A DNA stretch of 64,000 nucleotides from Planctomycetota bacterium (GTDB lineage: Bacteria; Planctomycetota; B15-G4), in NCBI GenBank assembly GCA_020638905.1, contig JACKHP010000002.1, positions 62,001-126,000 on the forward strand, written 5' to 3'. Positions within the stretch are counted from its first letter, which is position 1, and each line of letters opens with the position of its first letter. Shown here piece by piece: positions 45,569 through 54,099 of this stretch. The notes beneath the pieces are model-generated. The model was not told where the DNA came from. It was given only the letters and a program-made list of their open reading frames with translations, and ran no database searches. The position numbers and the translations under genes are program-made.

Positions 45569-47629
45569 TCAGGCGACGCCGAGCCCGGCGATCAGGACGT
45601 CGAGGAGCTTGATGCCCACGAACGGCGCGACGAGGCCGCCGAGTCCGTACACGAGCAGGTTGCGTCGCAGCAGCTCGTCGGCGCCGCCCGGGCGGTAGCG
45701 CACGCCCTTCATCGCCACGGGCACGAGGGCCGGGATGACGAGCGCGTTGAACACCACCGCCGAGAGGATCGCCGAGCGCGGCGAGTGCAGGTGCATCACG
45801 TCCAGCGGCGCGAGCTGCGGCAGCGCCACCGCGAAGATCGCCGGGACGATGGCGAAGTACTTGGCCACGTCGTTCGCGATCGAGAACGTGGTGAGCGCGC
45901 CGCGCGTCATGAGCATCTGCTTGCCGACACCCACCACGTCGATGAGCTTGGTCGGATCCGAGTCGAGGTCGACCATGTTGCCGGCCTCCTTCGCGGCCTG
46001 GGTGCCCGACTGCATCGCCACCGCCACGTCGGCCTGGGCCAGCGCCGGCGCGTCGTTCGTGCCGTCGCCGGTCATCGCCACGAGGTGTCCGCGCGCCTGG
46101 TACTCGCGGATGAGCGCGAGCTTGGCCTCGGGAGTGGCCTCGGCGAGGAAGTCGTCGACCCCCGCCTCGGCCGCGATGGCCGCCGCCGTGCGCGGGTTGT
46201 CGCCGGTGATCATGACCGTCTTGATGCCCATCCGCCGCAGCTCGGCGAAGCGCTCGCGGATGCCGCCCTTGACCACGTCCTTGAGATGGACGACGCCCAG
46301 CGCGCGGGCGCCGTCGCCCCCCGCCTCGGCGACCACGAGCGGCGTGCCGCCCGACGAGGCGATCGCGTCGGACGCGTCGCGCACCGCCGCGTCGAGCCGT
46401 CCGCCGTGACGCTCGAGGAACGCCGCCACCGCGTCGCAGGATCCCTTGCGCAGCTTGCGGCCGCGCACGTCGACGCCCGACATGCGCGTCTCGGCCGAGA
46501 ACGGGACGAAGCGCGCGTCCTCGTCGCGCAGGGTGCGTCCGCGCAGGCCGTGCGCGCGCTTGGTGAGCACGACGATCGAACGCCCCTCGGGCGTCTCGTC
46601 CGCCAGCGACGCGAGCTGCGCCGCCTCCGCCAGCCGCAGGGCGTCGACCGCGGGCGCGGGGACAAGCTCGGTGGCGCGCCGGTTGCCGAGCGTGATCGTC
46701 CCCGTCTTGTCGAGCAGCAGGACGTCGACGTCGCCCGCCGCCTCGACGGCGCGACCCGACGTGGCGAGCACGTTCTCGAGTCCGAGGCGCATCATGCCGG
46801 CGATGCCGATGGCGCTCAGCAACGCGCCGATCGTCGTGGGGATCAGGCACACGAGCAGCGCGACGAGCGTCACGACATCGACCTGCACGCCGAACCACGA
46901 CGCCGAGGGACGCAGCGTCGCGCAGACGAGCACGAACACGAAGCTGAAGCCGGCCAGGACGATGGTCAGCGCGACCTCGTTCGGCGTCCTGCGTCGCGCC
47001 GCGCCCTCGACCATCGAGATCATGCGGTCGAGGAAGGCCTCGCCCGGGTCGGCCGTGACGCGCACCACGAGCCAGTCGGAGAGCACGCGCGTGCCGCCCG
47101 TGACCGCCGAGCGGTCGCCGCCCGACTCGCGGATCACGGGCGCCGACTCGCCGGTCACCGCCGACTCGTCCACGGAGGCGACGCCCTCGACGACCTCGCC
47201 GTCGGCGGGGATCGTGTCGCCCGCCTCGACGAGCACGAAGTCGCCCTTGCGCAGCGCCGTGCCGTTCACCTCGGTCACCTGCGCATCGCGCTCGGACGAC
47301 GCGAGACGCCGCGCGCGCACGTCCTGCCGGGCCGCGCGCAGCGCGTCGGCCTGGGCGCGTCCGCGCGCCTCGGCCAGCGCCTCGGCGAGATTCGCGAACC
47401 ACACCGTGGCCCACAGCACGAGCGTCACGGCGAACGCGAAACCCTGTCCGTCGTCGCCGCGGGACGCCGCGCGCAACGCCTCGAGTCCCGTCACCAGCGC
47501 GCCCAGCCAGGCCACGAACATGACGGGATTGGCCGCCATGCTGCGCGGCGACAACTTCACGAACGCGCGGCGCGCCGCCGCGACCAGCGTCGCGGGGGAC
47601 AGCGTGCCGGTGTCTCGCACGGCGGGCAT
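45569..47629 (-). CDS. kdpB: Potassium-transporting P-type ATPase subunit B
   Basis: A 686-residue P-type ATPase that energises potassium uptake through KdpA. Seen are the actuator motif AVTGESAPV, the phosphorylation site LLLDKTGTITLGNR (Asp near 305), the nucleotide-domain KGSCDAV and the hinge MTGDGTNDAPALAQADVAVAM. Membrane helices lie near 40-75, 225-280 and at the C-terminus. No key residue is missing. GGAGAG precedes the ATG at 47629. Gene order kdpF-A-B-C-D-E is standard. Confidence 0.98.
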   Translation of the reverse strand: MPAVRDTGTLSPATLVAAARRAFVKLSPRSMAANPVMFVAWLGALVTGLEALRAASRGDDGQGFAFAVTLVLWATVWFANLAEALAEARGRAQADALRAARQDVRARRLASSERDAQVTEVNGTALRKGDFVLVEAGDTIPADGEVVEGVASVDESAVTGESAPVIRESGGDRSAVTGGTRVLSDWLVVRVTADPGEAFLDRMISMVEGAARRRTPNEVALTIVLAGFSFVFVLVCATLRPSASWFGVQVDVVTLVALLVCLIPTTIGALLSAIGIAGMMRLGLENVLATSGRAVEAAGDVDVLLLDKTGTITLGNRRATELVPAPAVDALRLAEAAQLASLADETPEGRSIVVLTKRAHGLRGRTLRDEDARFVPFSAETRMSGVDVRGRKLRKGSCDAVAAFLERHGGRLDAAVRDASDAIASSGGTPLVVAEAGGDGARALGVVHLKDVVKGGIRERFAELRRMGIKTVMITGDNPRTAAAIAAEAGVDDFLAEATPEAKLALIREYQARGHLVAMTGDGTNDAPALAQADVAVAMQSGTQAAKEAGNMVDLDSDPTKLIDVVGVGKQMLMTRGALTTFSIANDVAKYFAIVPAIFAVALPQLAPLDVMHLHSPRSAILSAVVFNALVIPALVPVAMKGVRYRPGGADELLRRNLLVYGLGGLVAPFVGIKLLDVLIAGLGVA

Positions 47630-47656
47630 CGTGGCTCTCCGGGGAGGACGCCGCGC

Positions 47657-49321
47657 TCAGCGCGGCGCGAGGTGCTCGGCCACGGGACCGAGCACGGCGA
47701 GCGGCAGGAACGAGAGCGCTCCCACCGCGATCACCACCGCGGCCAGGATCACGCCGAACATCGCGCCGTCGGTGCGGAACGTCCCGGCCGAGGCGGCCAC
47801 GCGCGGCTTGGCCGCCAGCCAGCCCGACACCGCGAGGGGCAGCACGATCGGGACGAAGCGTCCGAACAGCATCACGAGACCCGTGACGATGTTCCACGCG
47901 GGCGTGTCGTCGAGCAGTCCCTCGAAGCCCGAGCCGTTGTTCGCGGCGGCGGAGCTCATCTCGTAGACGATCTCGGTGAAACCGTGCGCGCCGTGCTCGA
48001 GCACGGAGTCGCGGCCGAAGGCCGTGGCGGCGAAGAGCGCCGTCCCGCCGAGCACGAGCAGCGGATGGCACAAGAGCCCGAGCGAGGCCAGCTTCATCTC
48101 GCGTGCCTCGACCTTCTTGCCCAGGTACTCGGGCGTGCGGCCGACCATCATGCCGGCCACGAACACGGCCACGATCACGAACAGGAACACGTTCACGAAG
48201 CCGACGCCCACGCCGCCGAACGCGACGTTGAGCCACATGCCGGCCAGCGGCGCGAGACCCGTGAGCGGGTTCAGGCTGTCGTGCATCGCGTCCACCGAGC
48301 CGTTCGAGGTGGCGGTGGTCGAGACCGCCCAGACCGGCGCGGCGGCGGATCCGAAGCGCAGCTCCTTGCCCTCGAGGTTGGGCGCGGAGGCCACGGGCAG
48401 TCCCTCGAGCGCCGCCGCGGGCGCGTGTTCGGTGACCGCGGCCGCGCCGACGAGCGAGAGCGTGAGCAACGACATGACCGCGAACACCACCGCGGCCTGG
48501 CGCCTCGACGCGACCATGCGTCCGAACATCCACACCGCGGCCATCGGCAGCAGCAGGATGGCCGCGTTCTCGACGAGGTTGCTCGCGAACCCGGGATTCT
48601 CGAAGGGATGCGCGGCGTTCGCGCCGAAGAATCCGCCGCCGTTCGTGCCGAGCTGCTTGATCGCCACCACGGCGGCCACCGGTCCGCGGGCGATGGTGCT
48701 CGAGACGCCCTCGAGCGTCGTCGCCGCCGCCGCTCCGTCGAGGGTCATCGGGACGCCGCAGGCGAGCAGCACGAGCGCCAGCGCGAACGCCAGCGGCAGC
48801 AGCACGACCAGCGCGACGCGCACCGTGTCGCGCAGGAAGCTGCCGCAGGAGTCGCGTCCGGCGAGGCCGCGGCACAGCGCGGCGAGCACGGCGAGTCCGG
48901 CGGCGGCGGACAGGAACTGCGACCCCATGACCACGACGAGCTGCGAGAGGTACGACAGCGCCACCTCGCCCGAGTAGTGCTGCAGGTTCGTGTTCGTGGC
49001 GAAGGAGATCGCCGTGTGGAACGCGAGGTCGGCGCCCATGTCCGCCTTGCCGTCGGGGTCGAGCGGAAGGTGCGACTGGCACGTGAGCACGAGCGCGGCG
49101 CACGTGAACAGGACGGCGTGGAACGCGAGCAGCGAGAGCGCGTACCCGCGCCAGTCGCGCGGGCGCAACGCACGCTCCCCGCCGACGAGACGCAGCGCGC
49201 GGTCGAGGCGCGCCCGCACGCCCGACGAGGCGTCGTCGACCGACCACGCCAGCCAGTGCCCCAGCGGGACACTCGCCGCCGCGCAGGCCAGGAACATGAG
49301 GGTCGGGATCGTCCAGCTCAT
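47657..49321 (-). CDS. kdpA: Potassium-transporting ATPase subunit A
   Basis: A 554-residue KdpA, the channel-like subunit with about ten helices. Selectivity-loop signatures are visible: ISFATNTNLQHYSGE, KQLGTNGGGFFGANAAHPFE and FEIVYEMSSAAANNGSGFEG-type sequence (here ITEIVYEMSSAAANNGSGFEG read in parts), plus PLAGMWLNVAFGGVGVGF. All four pore-loop glycines appear intact. It starts with an ATG 19 bp after the kdpF stop and ends 27 bp before kdpB. Confidence 0.98.
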   Translation of the reverse strand: MSWTIPTLMFLACAAASVPLGHWLAWSVDDASSGVRARLDRALRLVGGERALRPRDWRGYALSLLAFHAVLFTCAALVLTCQSHLPLDPDGKADMGADLAFHTAISFATNTNLQHYSGEVALSYLSQLVVVMGSQFLSAAAGLAVLAALCRGLAGRDSCGSFLRDTVRVALVVLLPLAFALALVLLACGVPMTLDGAAAATTLEGVSSTIARGPVAAVVAIKQLGTNGGGFFGANAAHPFENPGFASNLVENAAILLLPMAAVWMFGRMVASRRQAAVVFAVMSLLTLSLVGAAAVTEHAPAAALEGLPVASAPNLEGKELRFGSAAAPVWAVSTTATSNGSVDAMHDSLNPLTGLAPLAGMWLNVAFGGVGVGFVNVFLFVIVAVFVAGMMVGRTPEYLGKKVEAREMKLASLGLLCHPLLVLGGTALFAATAFGRDSVLEHGAHGFTEIVYEMSSAAANNGSGFEGLLDDTPAWNIVTGLVMLFGRFVPIVLPLAVSGWLAAKPRVAASAGTFRTDGAMFGVILAAVVIAVGALSFLPLAVLGPVAEHLAPR

Positions 49322-49340
49322 CGGATCGCCTCGCGGGGGC

Positions 49341-49427
49341 TCAGTTCGCGAACCACTCGGGACGCACGATGGCGGCCGCGAGGTAGATCAGCGTGAGGAC
49401 GGACAGCAACGCGTAGAACACGGTCAC
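49341..49427 (-). CDS. kdpF: Potassium-transporting ATPase subunit F
   Basis: A 28-residue single-helix peptide from a GTG at 49427: a hydrophobic core (VFYALLSVLTLIYLAAAIV) ends in RPEWFAN, the usual KdpF tail. KdpF binds the KdpABC complex in the membrane and stabilises it. It is translationally coupled to the preceding small ORF (GTGA overlap) and followed by kdpA after 19 bp. It is easily missed because of its size. Confidence 0.88.
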   Translation of the reverse strand: MTVFYALLSVLTLIYLAAAIVRPEWFAN

Positions 49428-49522
49428 GACGGCTTGCCTCCCAGGGCCTCGCACGCGAGCGCGAGGCCGGCCAGCAGCGCGAACGCCGACCATCCCAGCA
49501 GGAGCAGCAGGACGAGTTGCAT
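49424..49522 (-). CDS. Small membrane peptide upstream of kdpF
   Basis: A 32-residue frame with an excellent ribosome site (GGGAGG, 7 bp before the ATG at 49522). One hydrophobic helix (LVLLLLLGWSAFALLAGLALA) is followed by CEALGGKPS. Its TGA overlaps the kdpF GTG by 4 bp, so translation is probably coupled. Many kdp operons in other bacteria have a comparable short membrane ORF before kdpF, usually unannotated, with a Cys-Glu near the helix end. Function unknown; perhaps an assembly or regulatory peptide. Confidence 0.7.
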   Translation of the reverse strand: MQLVLLLLLGWSAFALLAGLALACEALGGKPS

Positions 49523-49598
49523 CGACGGGCCTCCCTGCGCGGGACGGAACACGCGGCGCAGGGACGTGAAGCTAGAGCGGCCCGCGCGAGCGCGCGAG

Positions 49599-49646
49599 TC
49601 AAGCTCCCATCAAGATCACGCCGCCCGATCTCAAGATCGGATCAAG
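49599..49646 (-). promoter_or_regulatory. Candidate KdpE operator: paired 11-bp direct repeats
   Basis: On the plus strand TCAAG occurs at 49599, 49610, 49631 and 49642, with spacings of 11, 21 and 11 bp. Two tandem half-sites 11 bp apart are the typical layout for OmpR/PhoB-family regulators such as KdpE, and the two pairs are about two helical turns apart. They lie 77-124 bp upstream of the first kdp start codon. The downstream-most CTTGAC could double as a -35, but no good -10 follows. Confidence 0.5.
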
Positions 49647-49689
49647 ACGTCGCGGGCCGTTCCGGTGCGTGTGCGGCGACCGCGCGTGC

Positions 49690-49707
49690 AGCGCGCCGTC
49701 CCGCGCT
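49690..49707 (-). terminator. Hairpin at stop of binding-protein/permease gene
   Basis: AGCGCG and CGCGCT pair across a 6-nt loop, starting within the stop codon at 49706-49708. It separates the transporter operon from the kdp promoter. The stem is short. Confidence 0.3.
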
Positions 49708-51418
49708 AACCGACGCGCACCGCGGACGCGTGGCGCTCGAGGTAGCCCAGCAGCGCGTCGACGACCACCGCGAGCAGCGCGGCGGGGACGGCGCCAGCCA
49801 GCACGAGGCGCGTGTCGTTGAGCTGCAGGCCGGTCACGATCGGCTCGCCGAGTCCGCCGGCGCCGATGAACGCGGCCAGGGTCGCGACGCCCACGCTGAT
49901 CACGGCGGACGTGCGCACGCCGGCCATGATCGTGCGCATCGCGAGCGGCAGTTCGACGTGCCGCAGGACCTGCGCGTCGGTGAGTCCCAGGCCGCGCGCG
50001 GCCTTGACCAGGTCGGCGTCGACCTCGCGCAGCCCGGTGTACGTGTTGCGCAGGATCGGCAGCAGCGCGTAGAGGAAGAGCGCCGCGAGCGCCGCCGTCG
50101 CACCGATGCCCAGCACGGGGATCATGAACGCCAGCAGCGCCAGGCTGGGCACCGTCTGGATCACCCCCGCGGCACCGAGCACGACCTTGGCCGCCGTCTC
50201 GCGACGCGCCAGCGCGATGCCCAGCGGGACGGCGAAGAGCGTCGCGAGCAGCACCGCGAAGCCCGTCAGCCACAGGTGCTCGCCGAGCAGCCGCGCGGTG
50301 ACGCCGAGCCGTCCGCGCACGAAGGCGAGCAGGTCGCCGCGACGGTCGCCCGCGCCCACGCCGGCCAGCGCCGTCCCGTCGTCGGCGACGAGTCCCTCGT
50401 CGCGCAGGAAGTCGCGCGCCACGTCGCGGTACGAGCGGCCGTCGGCCTCGACCGCGAGGTTGAGCGCCTGCATGCGCGCGTTCGGGAGACGTCCGGCGAG
50501 GCGTGCGAGGGCTGGGCCGATCTCGGGGTGCGCACGCAGCGTCTCGCCGCGCACGATCGGCGCGGCGTGGTACGGCGGGAAGAAGCCCTTGTCGTCCTCG
50601 AGCACCGTGACGGGGAAGCGCAGCAGCTTGCCGTCGGTGGTCCACGCGTCGATCAGGTCGACGTCGCCGGAGGCCACGGCCTCGAACGCGAGCCCGTGCT
50701 CCATGCCGCGCAGCTCGCCCACCTGCAGACCGTACGCGGCGGAGAGTCCCGGCCAGCCGTCGTCGCGGTTCAGGAACTCGTGGCTCACCGCCGCGCGCAG
50801 CTCGCCCGCGTGCGGCAGCAGGTCGGAGATCGTCGCCAGCCCCATCGACTCGGCCAGCTCGTCGCGCACCGCGAGCGCGTAGCTGTTGCTGAAGCCGAAC
50901 GGCAGCATCCAGTCGACGTCGAAGCGCCGGCTGTACTCGCGCGCGACGTGGGCGTAGGTCGAGAGCGGATCGGGCGGCCGTCCCTGCTCGCCCAGCACCA
51001 CCGCCCAGCCCGTGCCGGTGTACTCGGGATACAGGTCGATCTCGCCCGCGCGCAGGGCCGCGAAGACCGCCAGCGTGCCGCCCAGGTTGTCGCGCACCTC
51101 GACCGCGAGTCCCGTCTCGGCGCGCAGGAGCTGCGCGAGCACCTCGGCCAGGATGCGGTTCTCGGTGAAGTCCTTGCTGCCGACGCGTAGCGGACGCGAC
51201 GCGGCGTCGTCCGCCTCGGCGTGTTCGCCTCCCGCCGCCGACGCGTCGCCCGCGGACGCGTCCGGCGCCGCGCCCGCGTCGCCGGTCCGCGCGTCGGACT
51301 GCGCGCGCGCCGCGCCGCCGAGCAGTCCCGACAGCAGCAGCACGCTCGCGAGACGCACGAGCCGAGCCCGCGCGACGGTCGACGTCCCCGCGGCGTGCGC
51401 ACACGACGCCGCGTTCAC
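49706..51418 (-). CDS. ABC transporter binding-protein/permease fusion (OpuC/EgtU class)
   Basis: A 570-residue fusion from a GTG that overlaps the ATPase stop by 4 bp. After a signal peptide (LASVLLLSGLLGGAARAQ) and a low-complexity Ala/Asp linker comes an OpuAC/ProX-type binding domain (about 75-340): RVGSKDFTENRILAEVLAQL, DLYPEYTGTGW, GFSNSYALAVRDEL. The C-terminal ~200 residues are a permease with the EAA-like loop (KAARGLGLTDAQVLRHVELP) and helices such as VISVGVATLAAFIGAGGLG. The class imports betaines, carnitine, choline or ergothioneine. The order here, binding domain first, is the reverse of the permease-first fusions I recall for EgtU. The operon partner is a double methyltransferase. 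Confidence 0.9.
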   Translation of the reverse strand: MNAASCAHAAGTSTVARARLVRLASVLLLSGLLGGAARAQSDARTGDAGAAPDASAGDASAAGGEHAEADDAASRPLRVGSKDFTENRILAEVLAQLLRAETGLAVEVRDNLGGTLAVFAALRAGEIDLYPEYTGTGWAVVLGEQGRPPDPLSTYAHVAREYSRRFDVDWMLPFGFSNSYALAVRDELAESMGLATISDLLPHAGELRAAVSHEFLNRDDGWPGLSAAYGLQVGELRGMEHGLAFEAVASGDVDLIDAWTTDGKLLRFPVTVLEDDKGFFPPYHAAPIVRGETLRAHPEIGPALARLAGRLPNARMQALNLAVEADGRSYRDVARDFLRDEGLVADDGTALAGVGAGDRRGDLLAFVRGRLGVTARLLGEHLWLTGFAVLLATLFAVPLGIALARRETAAKVVLGAAGVIQTVPSLALLAFMIPVLGIGATAALAALFLYALLPILRNTYTGLREVDADLVKAARGLGLTDAQVLRHVELPLAMRTIMAGVRTSAVISVGVATLAAFIGAGGLGEPIVTGLQLNDTRLVLAGAVPAALLAVVVDALLGYLERHASAVRVG

Positions 51419-52179
51419 GGGACCGTCCTCGCGCCGACGAAGCCCTGCACGAAGGCCTCGACGAAGTCGTCGGCGGGTCGGTGCCGGAAGTCGTCCTCGC
51501 TGCCGGCCTGGCACAGGCGTCCGTCGTGCAGCAGCGCGACCTCGTCGCCGAGCGCGAACGCCTCCTCGAGGTCGTGGGTCACGAGCACGATCGTCTTGCC
51601 GAGGCTGCGCGACAGGTCCCTGAACTCGTCGCGCAGGCTGATGCGCGTGACCGGGTCGAGGGCGCCGAACGGCTCGTCCATGAGCAGCATGGGCGGATCG
51701 AGGGCCAGCGCGCGCGCCACGCCCACGCGCTGGCGTTCGCCGCCCGACAGCTCGGCCGGGTGCCGGTGGCCGTAGTCGTCGGGCGGCAGGTGCACGAGCT
51801 CGAGCAGCTCGCGCACGCGCTTGCGGATGCGCGCCGGCTCCCAGCCCTCGAGGCGCGGCAGCAGGCCCACGTTCGCGGCGACGTCGAGGTGCGGCATGAG
51901 CGCTCCGCTCTGCACCACGTAGCCGAGGCTGCGGCGCAGCGCGATCACGTCGAGCGCGTCGTTCGGGACGCCGCCCACGAGCACGCGTCCCGCGCTGGGC
52001 TCGACGAGCCGGTTGACCATCTCGAGCGAGGTCGTCTTGCCCGAGCCGCTCGTGCCGATCAGCGCCAGCCTGCGGCCGTACCCCACCGAGAGCGTGAGGT
52101 CGTCGACGGCGACGACCTCACGCCGCTGGGCGTCGAGGTAGCGCTTGGTCGCGCCCTCCCAGGCGATGGCCGCCGTCAC
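51415..52179 (-). CDS. ABC transporter ATPase (OpuCA/EgtV class)
   Basis: A 254-residue ATP-binding subunit. Walker A is GTSGSGKT (42-49), the Q-loop VVQSG, the signature LSGGERQRVG, Walker B LLMDEPFGALD and the H-loop VTHD. The sequence is of the quaternary-amine uptake type. There are no C-terminal CBS domains, which many osmotically gated OpuA/OpuC ATPases carry, so ionic-strength gating is not expected. It starts with a GTG overlapping the methyltransferase stop and ends overlapping the permease start, so all three proteins are translationally coupled. Confidence 0.93.
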   Translation of the reverse strand: MTAAIAWEGATKRYLDAQRREVVAVDDLTLSVGYGRRLALIGTSGSGKTTSLEMVNRLVEPSAGRVLVGGVPNDALDVIALRRSLGYVVQSGALMPHLDVAANVGLLPRLEGWEPARIRKRVRELLELVHLPPDDYGHRHPAELSGGERQRVGVARALALDPPMLLMDEPFGALDPVTRISLRDEFRDLSRSLGKTIVLVTHDLEEAFALGDEVALLHDGRLCQAGSEDDFRHRPADDFVEAFVQGFVGARTVP

Positions 52180-53909
52180 GCGCCGTCCCGACCGCCTTCA
52201 CGGTCGGTCTGGGCCTCCGCGAGCTCGGACGCCATGTCGATCGGGGCGTCGTCGCGCACGATCTCGGCCACCGAGTAGTAGTGCCGTGCGTCGAACCACA
52301 GGCTGCGCAGGCGCAGTCCGCAGAGCGCCACGAGCGCGGCCACGTCGTCGGGCGAGAACTTGCGCGACTTGCCGACCTGGACCGAGTCGCCGGCCGCAAG
52401 GTCGACGCGCAGCCCCAGCCTCGGGATGCTCACGCTCTGCGCCTCGCGCGTGGCGACCTTGAGGTTCACGACCAGCGGCGTGATGCCGCACGCGGGCTCG
52501 TCGTGCACGACGTCGGAGGCGGTGTCGAACAGGTCGAGGTCGAAGTCGGCGTCGAGCAGCTCGTTCATGCGGCGCACCATGTGGACGAAGAACGCCCGGT
52601 TCTCCTCGCCGGCATTGTACGCACGCTCGAGCACGTCGGCGTCCTTCGCGAGGTCGAAGCCCACCATGAGCTTGTCGAGCGGCGTCATGCGCTCGCGGAT
52701 CATGGCCAGGAAGTCGCGCGTCTGCTCGACCGTCTCGAAGTTCCCGATCGAGCCGCCCAGGAAGAAGATCGCCTTGGGCCGCTCGGGCGGGATGGCCGAG
52801 AGCTTCTCGTCGAAGGTGCCCAGCGCGGGCTCGACCTCGACCTGTCCGTCGAAGCGGCTCTCGATCGCCGCGCGGGTCGACTCGAGCGCCGAGGGCGAGA
52901 CGTCGATCGGCATGTAGGTCACGGTCTCGCCGTCGCGGTCGAGCGCGGCCCGGAAGACGTGGCTGATCTTGTCGGCCGAGCCGCAGCCCAGTTCGACGCA
53001 CAGGGTGTGGCGTCCCAGGAAGTCGCCCGCGTTGTCGCGCAGGATCTCCTCCTCGGCGTCGTTCAGGTAGTACTCGGGACGCGTGATGTAGTCGTTGTAG
53101 AGCCGCGTCGCGACGGCGTCCCAGATGTGCTCGTGCGACAGCGCGCGCACGCGTCCGCCGGAGAGCAGCGCCTCGCGCGCCGCGTCGAGGAACGCCGGCT
53201 CGGGCTCGGCGCGCTTGCCGGTCAGCACGCGGAAGCACCACACGCGGTACGTGGCATCGGGATCCTTGCGCGGCAGGTACGCCTCGGGACGCGTGGTCTC
53301 GACGTGCTCCCAGGCGCGCGCCGCGACGAGCGCCTCGAGGTGCGAGGCCACGCCCATGGCGTCCTCCGCGTGGAAGTCGTCGCGCAGCGTGAAGACGACG
53401 TACCCGCCGGGACGCACCACGCGCAGCACCTCGTCGAGCGCGTGCGCCGGCGCCTGCCCGTAGCTGAAGACGCCCACGAGCACGGCGGCGTCGAACGCGT
53501 CGCGCGCCAGCGCGTCGACCGGACGCGAGAGGTCGGCCACGAGCAGGTCCTCGTGGACGCCCTTCGTCGCCGCGCGCTCGAGCATCTCGGGCGACAGGTC
53601 GAGTCCCACCACGTGCTCGAAGCCGCGCGCCGCGAGGGCCTCGCCGGCCGCGCCCGTCCCCGCGCCGGCGTCGAGCACGCGCACCGCGTCGGACGGCTCG
53701 AGGTGCCGTGCGAGCACGTCGGCCGCGCGCTCGTGCCCCAGGAAGCCGATGGCCTCGTGGTCGTCGTCGTAGCTCTCGGCCCAGCGCGCGTAGAGCGCGC
53801 GCAGGTCGTCCTTCGTGCGGGCGCCGTAGGCCTGGCGCCAGATCGACTCGAGCCGCCGGCGCACCTCGGGGCCGAGAGCGGACGGGGCGGATTCGGGGCG
53901 GGTGTGCAT
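52176..53909 (-). CDS. Double methyltransferase: UbiE-like domain fused to EgtD-like domain
   Basis: A 577-residue protein. Residues ~30-235 form a class I SAM methyltransferase with VLDAGAGTGAAG (79-90) and VGLDLSPEML. Residues ~270-555 match EgtD, the histidine trimethylase of ergothioneine synthesis: ITRPEYYLNDAEEEIL, CVELGCGSADK, FFLGGSIGNFE (N390), GFDLAKDADVLERAYN and KSRKFSP. In EgtD a Glu-x-Ser pair contacts the substrate imidazole; here the Glu position is Gly513 and the Ser is kept (S515), so the substrate is probably not histidine. GAGGG precedes the ATG at 53909. It leads an operon with a betaine-type transporter under a promoter holding a probable MarR site. Confidence 0.85.
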   Translation of the reverse strand: MHTRPESAPSALGPEVRRRLESIWRQAYGARTKDDLRALYARWAESYDDDHEAIGFLGHERAADVLARHLEPSDAVRVLDAGAGTGAAGEALAARGFEHVVGLDLSPEMLERAATKGVHEDLLVADLSRPVDALARDAFDAAVLVGVFSYGQAPAHALDEVLRVVRPGGYVVFTLRDDFHAEDAMGVASHLEALVAARAWEHVETTRPEAYLPRKDPDATYRVWCFRVLTGKRAEPEPAFLDAAREALLSGGRVRALSHEHIWDAVATRLYNDYITRPEYYLNDAEEEILRDNAGDFLGRHTLCVELGCGSADKISHVFRAALDRDGETVTYMPIDVSPSALESTRAAIESRFDGQVEVEPALGTFDEKLSAIPPERPKAIFFLGGSIGNFETVEQTRDFLAMIRERMTPLDKLMVGFDLAKDADVLERAYNAGEENRAFFVHMVRRMNELLDADFDLDLFDTASDVVHDEPACGITPLVVNLKVATREAQSVSIPRLGLRVDLAAGDSVQVGKSRKFSPDDVAALVALCGLRLRSLWFDARHYYSVAEIVRDDAPIDMASELAEAQTDREGGRDGA

Positions 53910-54062
53910 GGTCTTGTCCCTCGAGCGGTGGGCCTCGACGGCGGGCGGCCATCCGCCCGTCACGGGGTGCGCGCGCTCCGACCTGGGCGACCCTGGGATC
54001 GCGGGACGGGGACGGCGCGTCGTCCGCCGGAGACCTCGTATCCAGAGTGGATCTTGCCGAAC

Positions 54063-54093
54063 ATGATACTTTGCATGCAAACGTTTCGTACAA
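54063..54093 (-). promoter_or_regulatory. Promoter and operator of methyltransferase-transporter operon
   Basis: On the minus strand TTGTAC (54093-54088) and TATCAT (54068-54063) are 19 bp apart. The spacer is filled by a 21-bp element (54090-54070) starting TACGAAACGTTTG and containing the perfect palindrome TTTGCATGCAAA. A near-copy lies at the MarR gene's own promoter. A repressor bound here would block RNA polymerase directly. Confidence 0.6.
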
Positions 54094-54099
54094 GCATGG

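Noticed and set aside
44738..49396. A 1552-codon plus-strand frame opposite the kdp operon
   Set aside because: It is antisense to kdpA, kdpB, kdpC and kdpD, whose motifs are intact. The product is low-complexity Arg/His/Asp sequence with no domain.
41421..49716. The 15-mer CGCGCTAACCGACGC occurs at 41421-41435 and 49702-49716
   Set aside because: One copy is partly coding (the end of the permease gene) and the other intergenic. A shared 15-mer is expected by chance in 64 kb of skewed composition.
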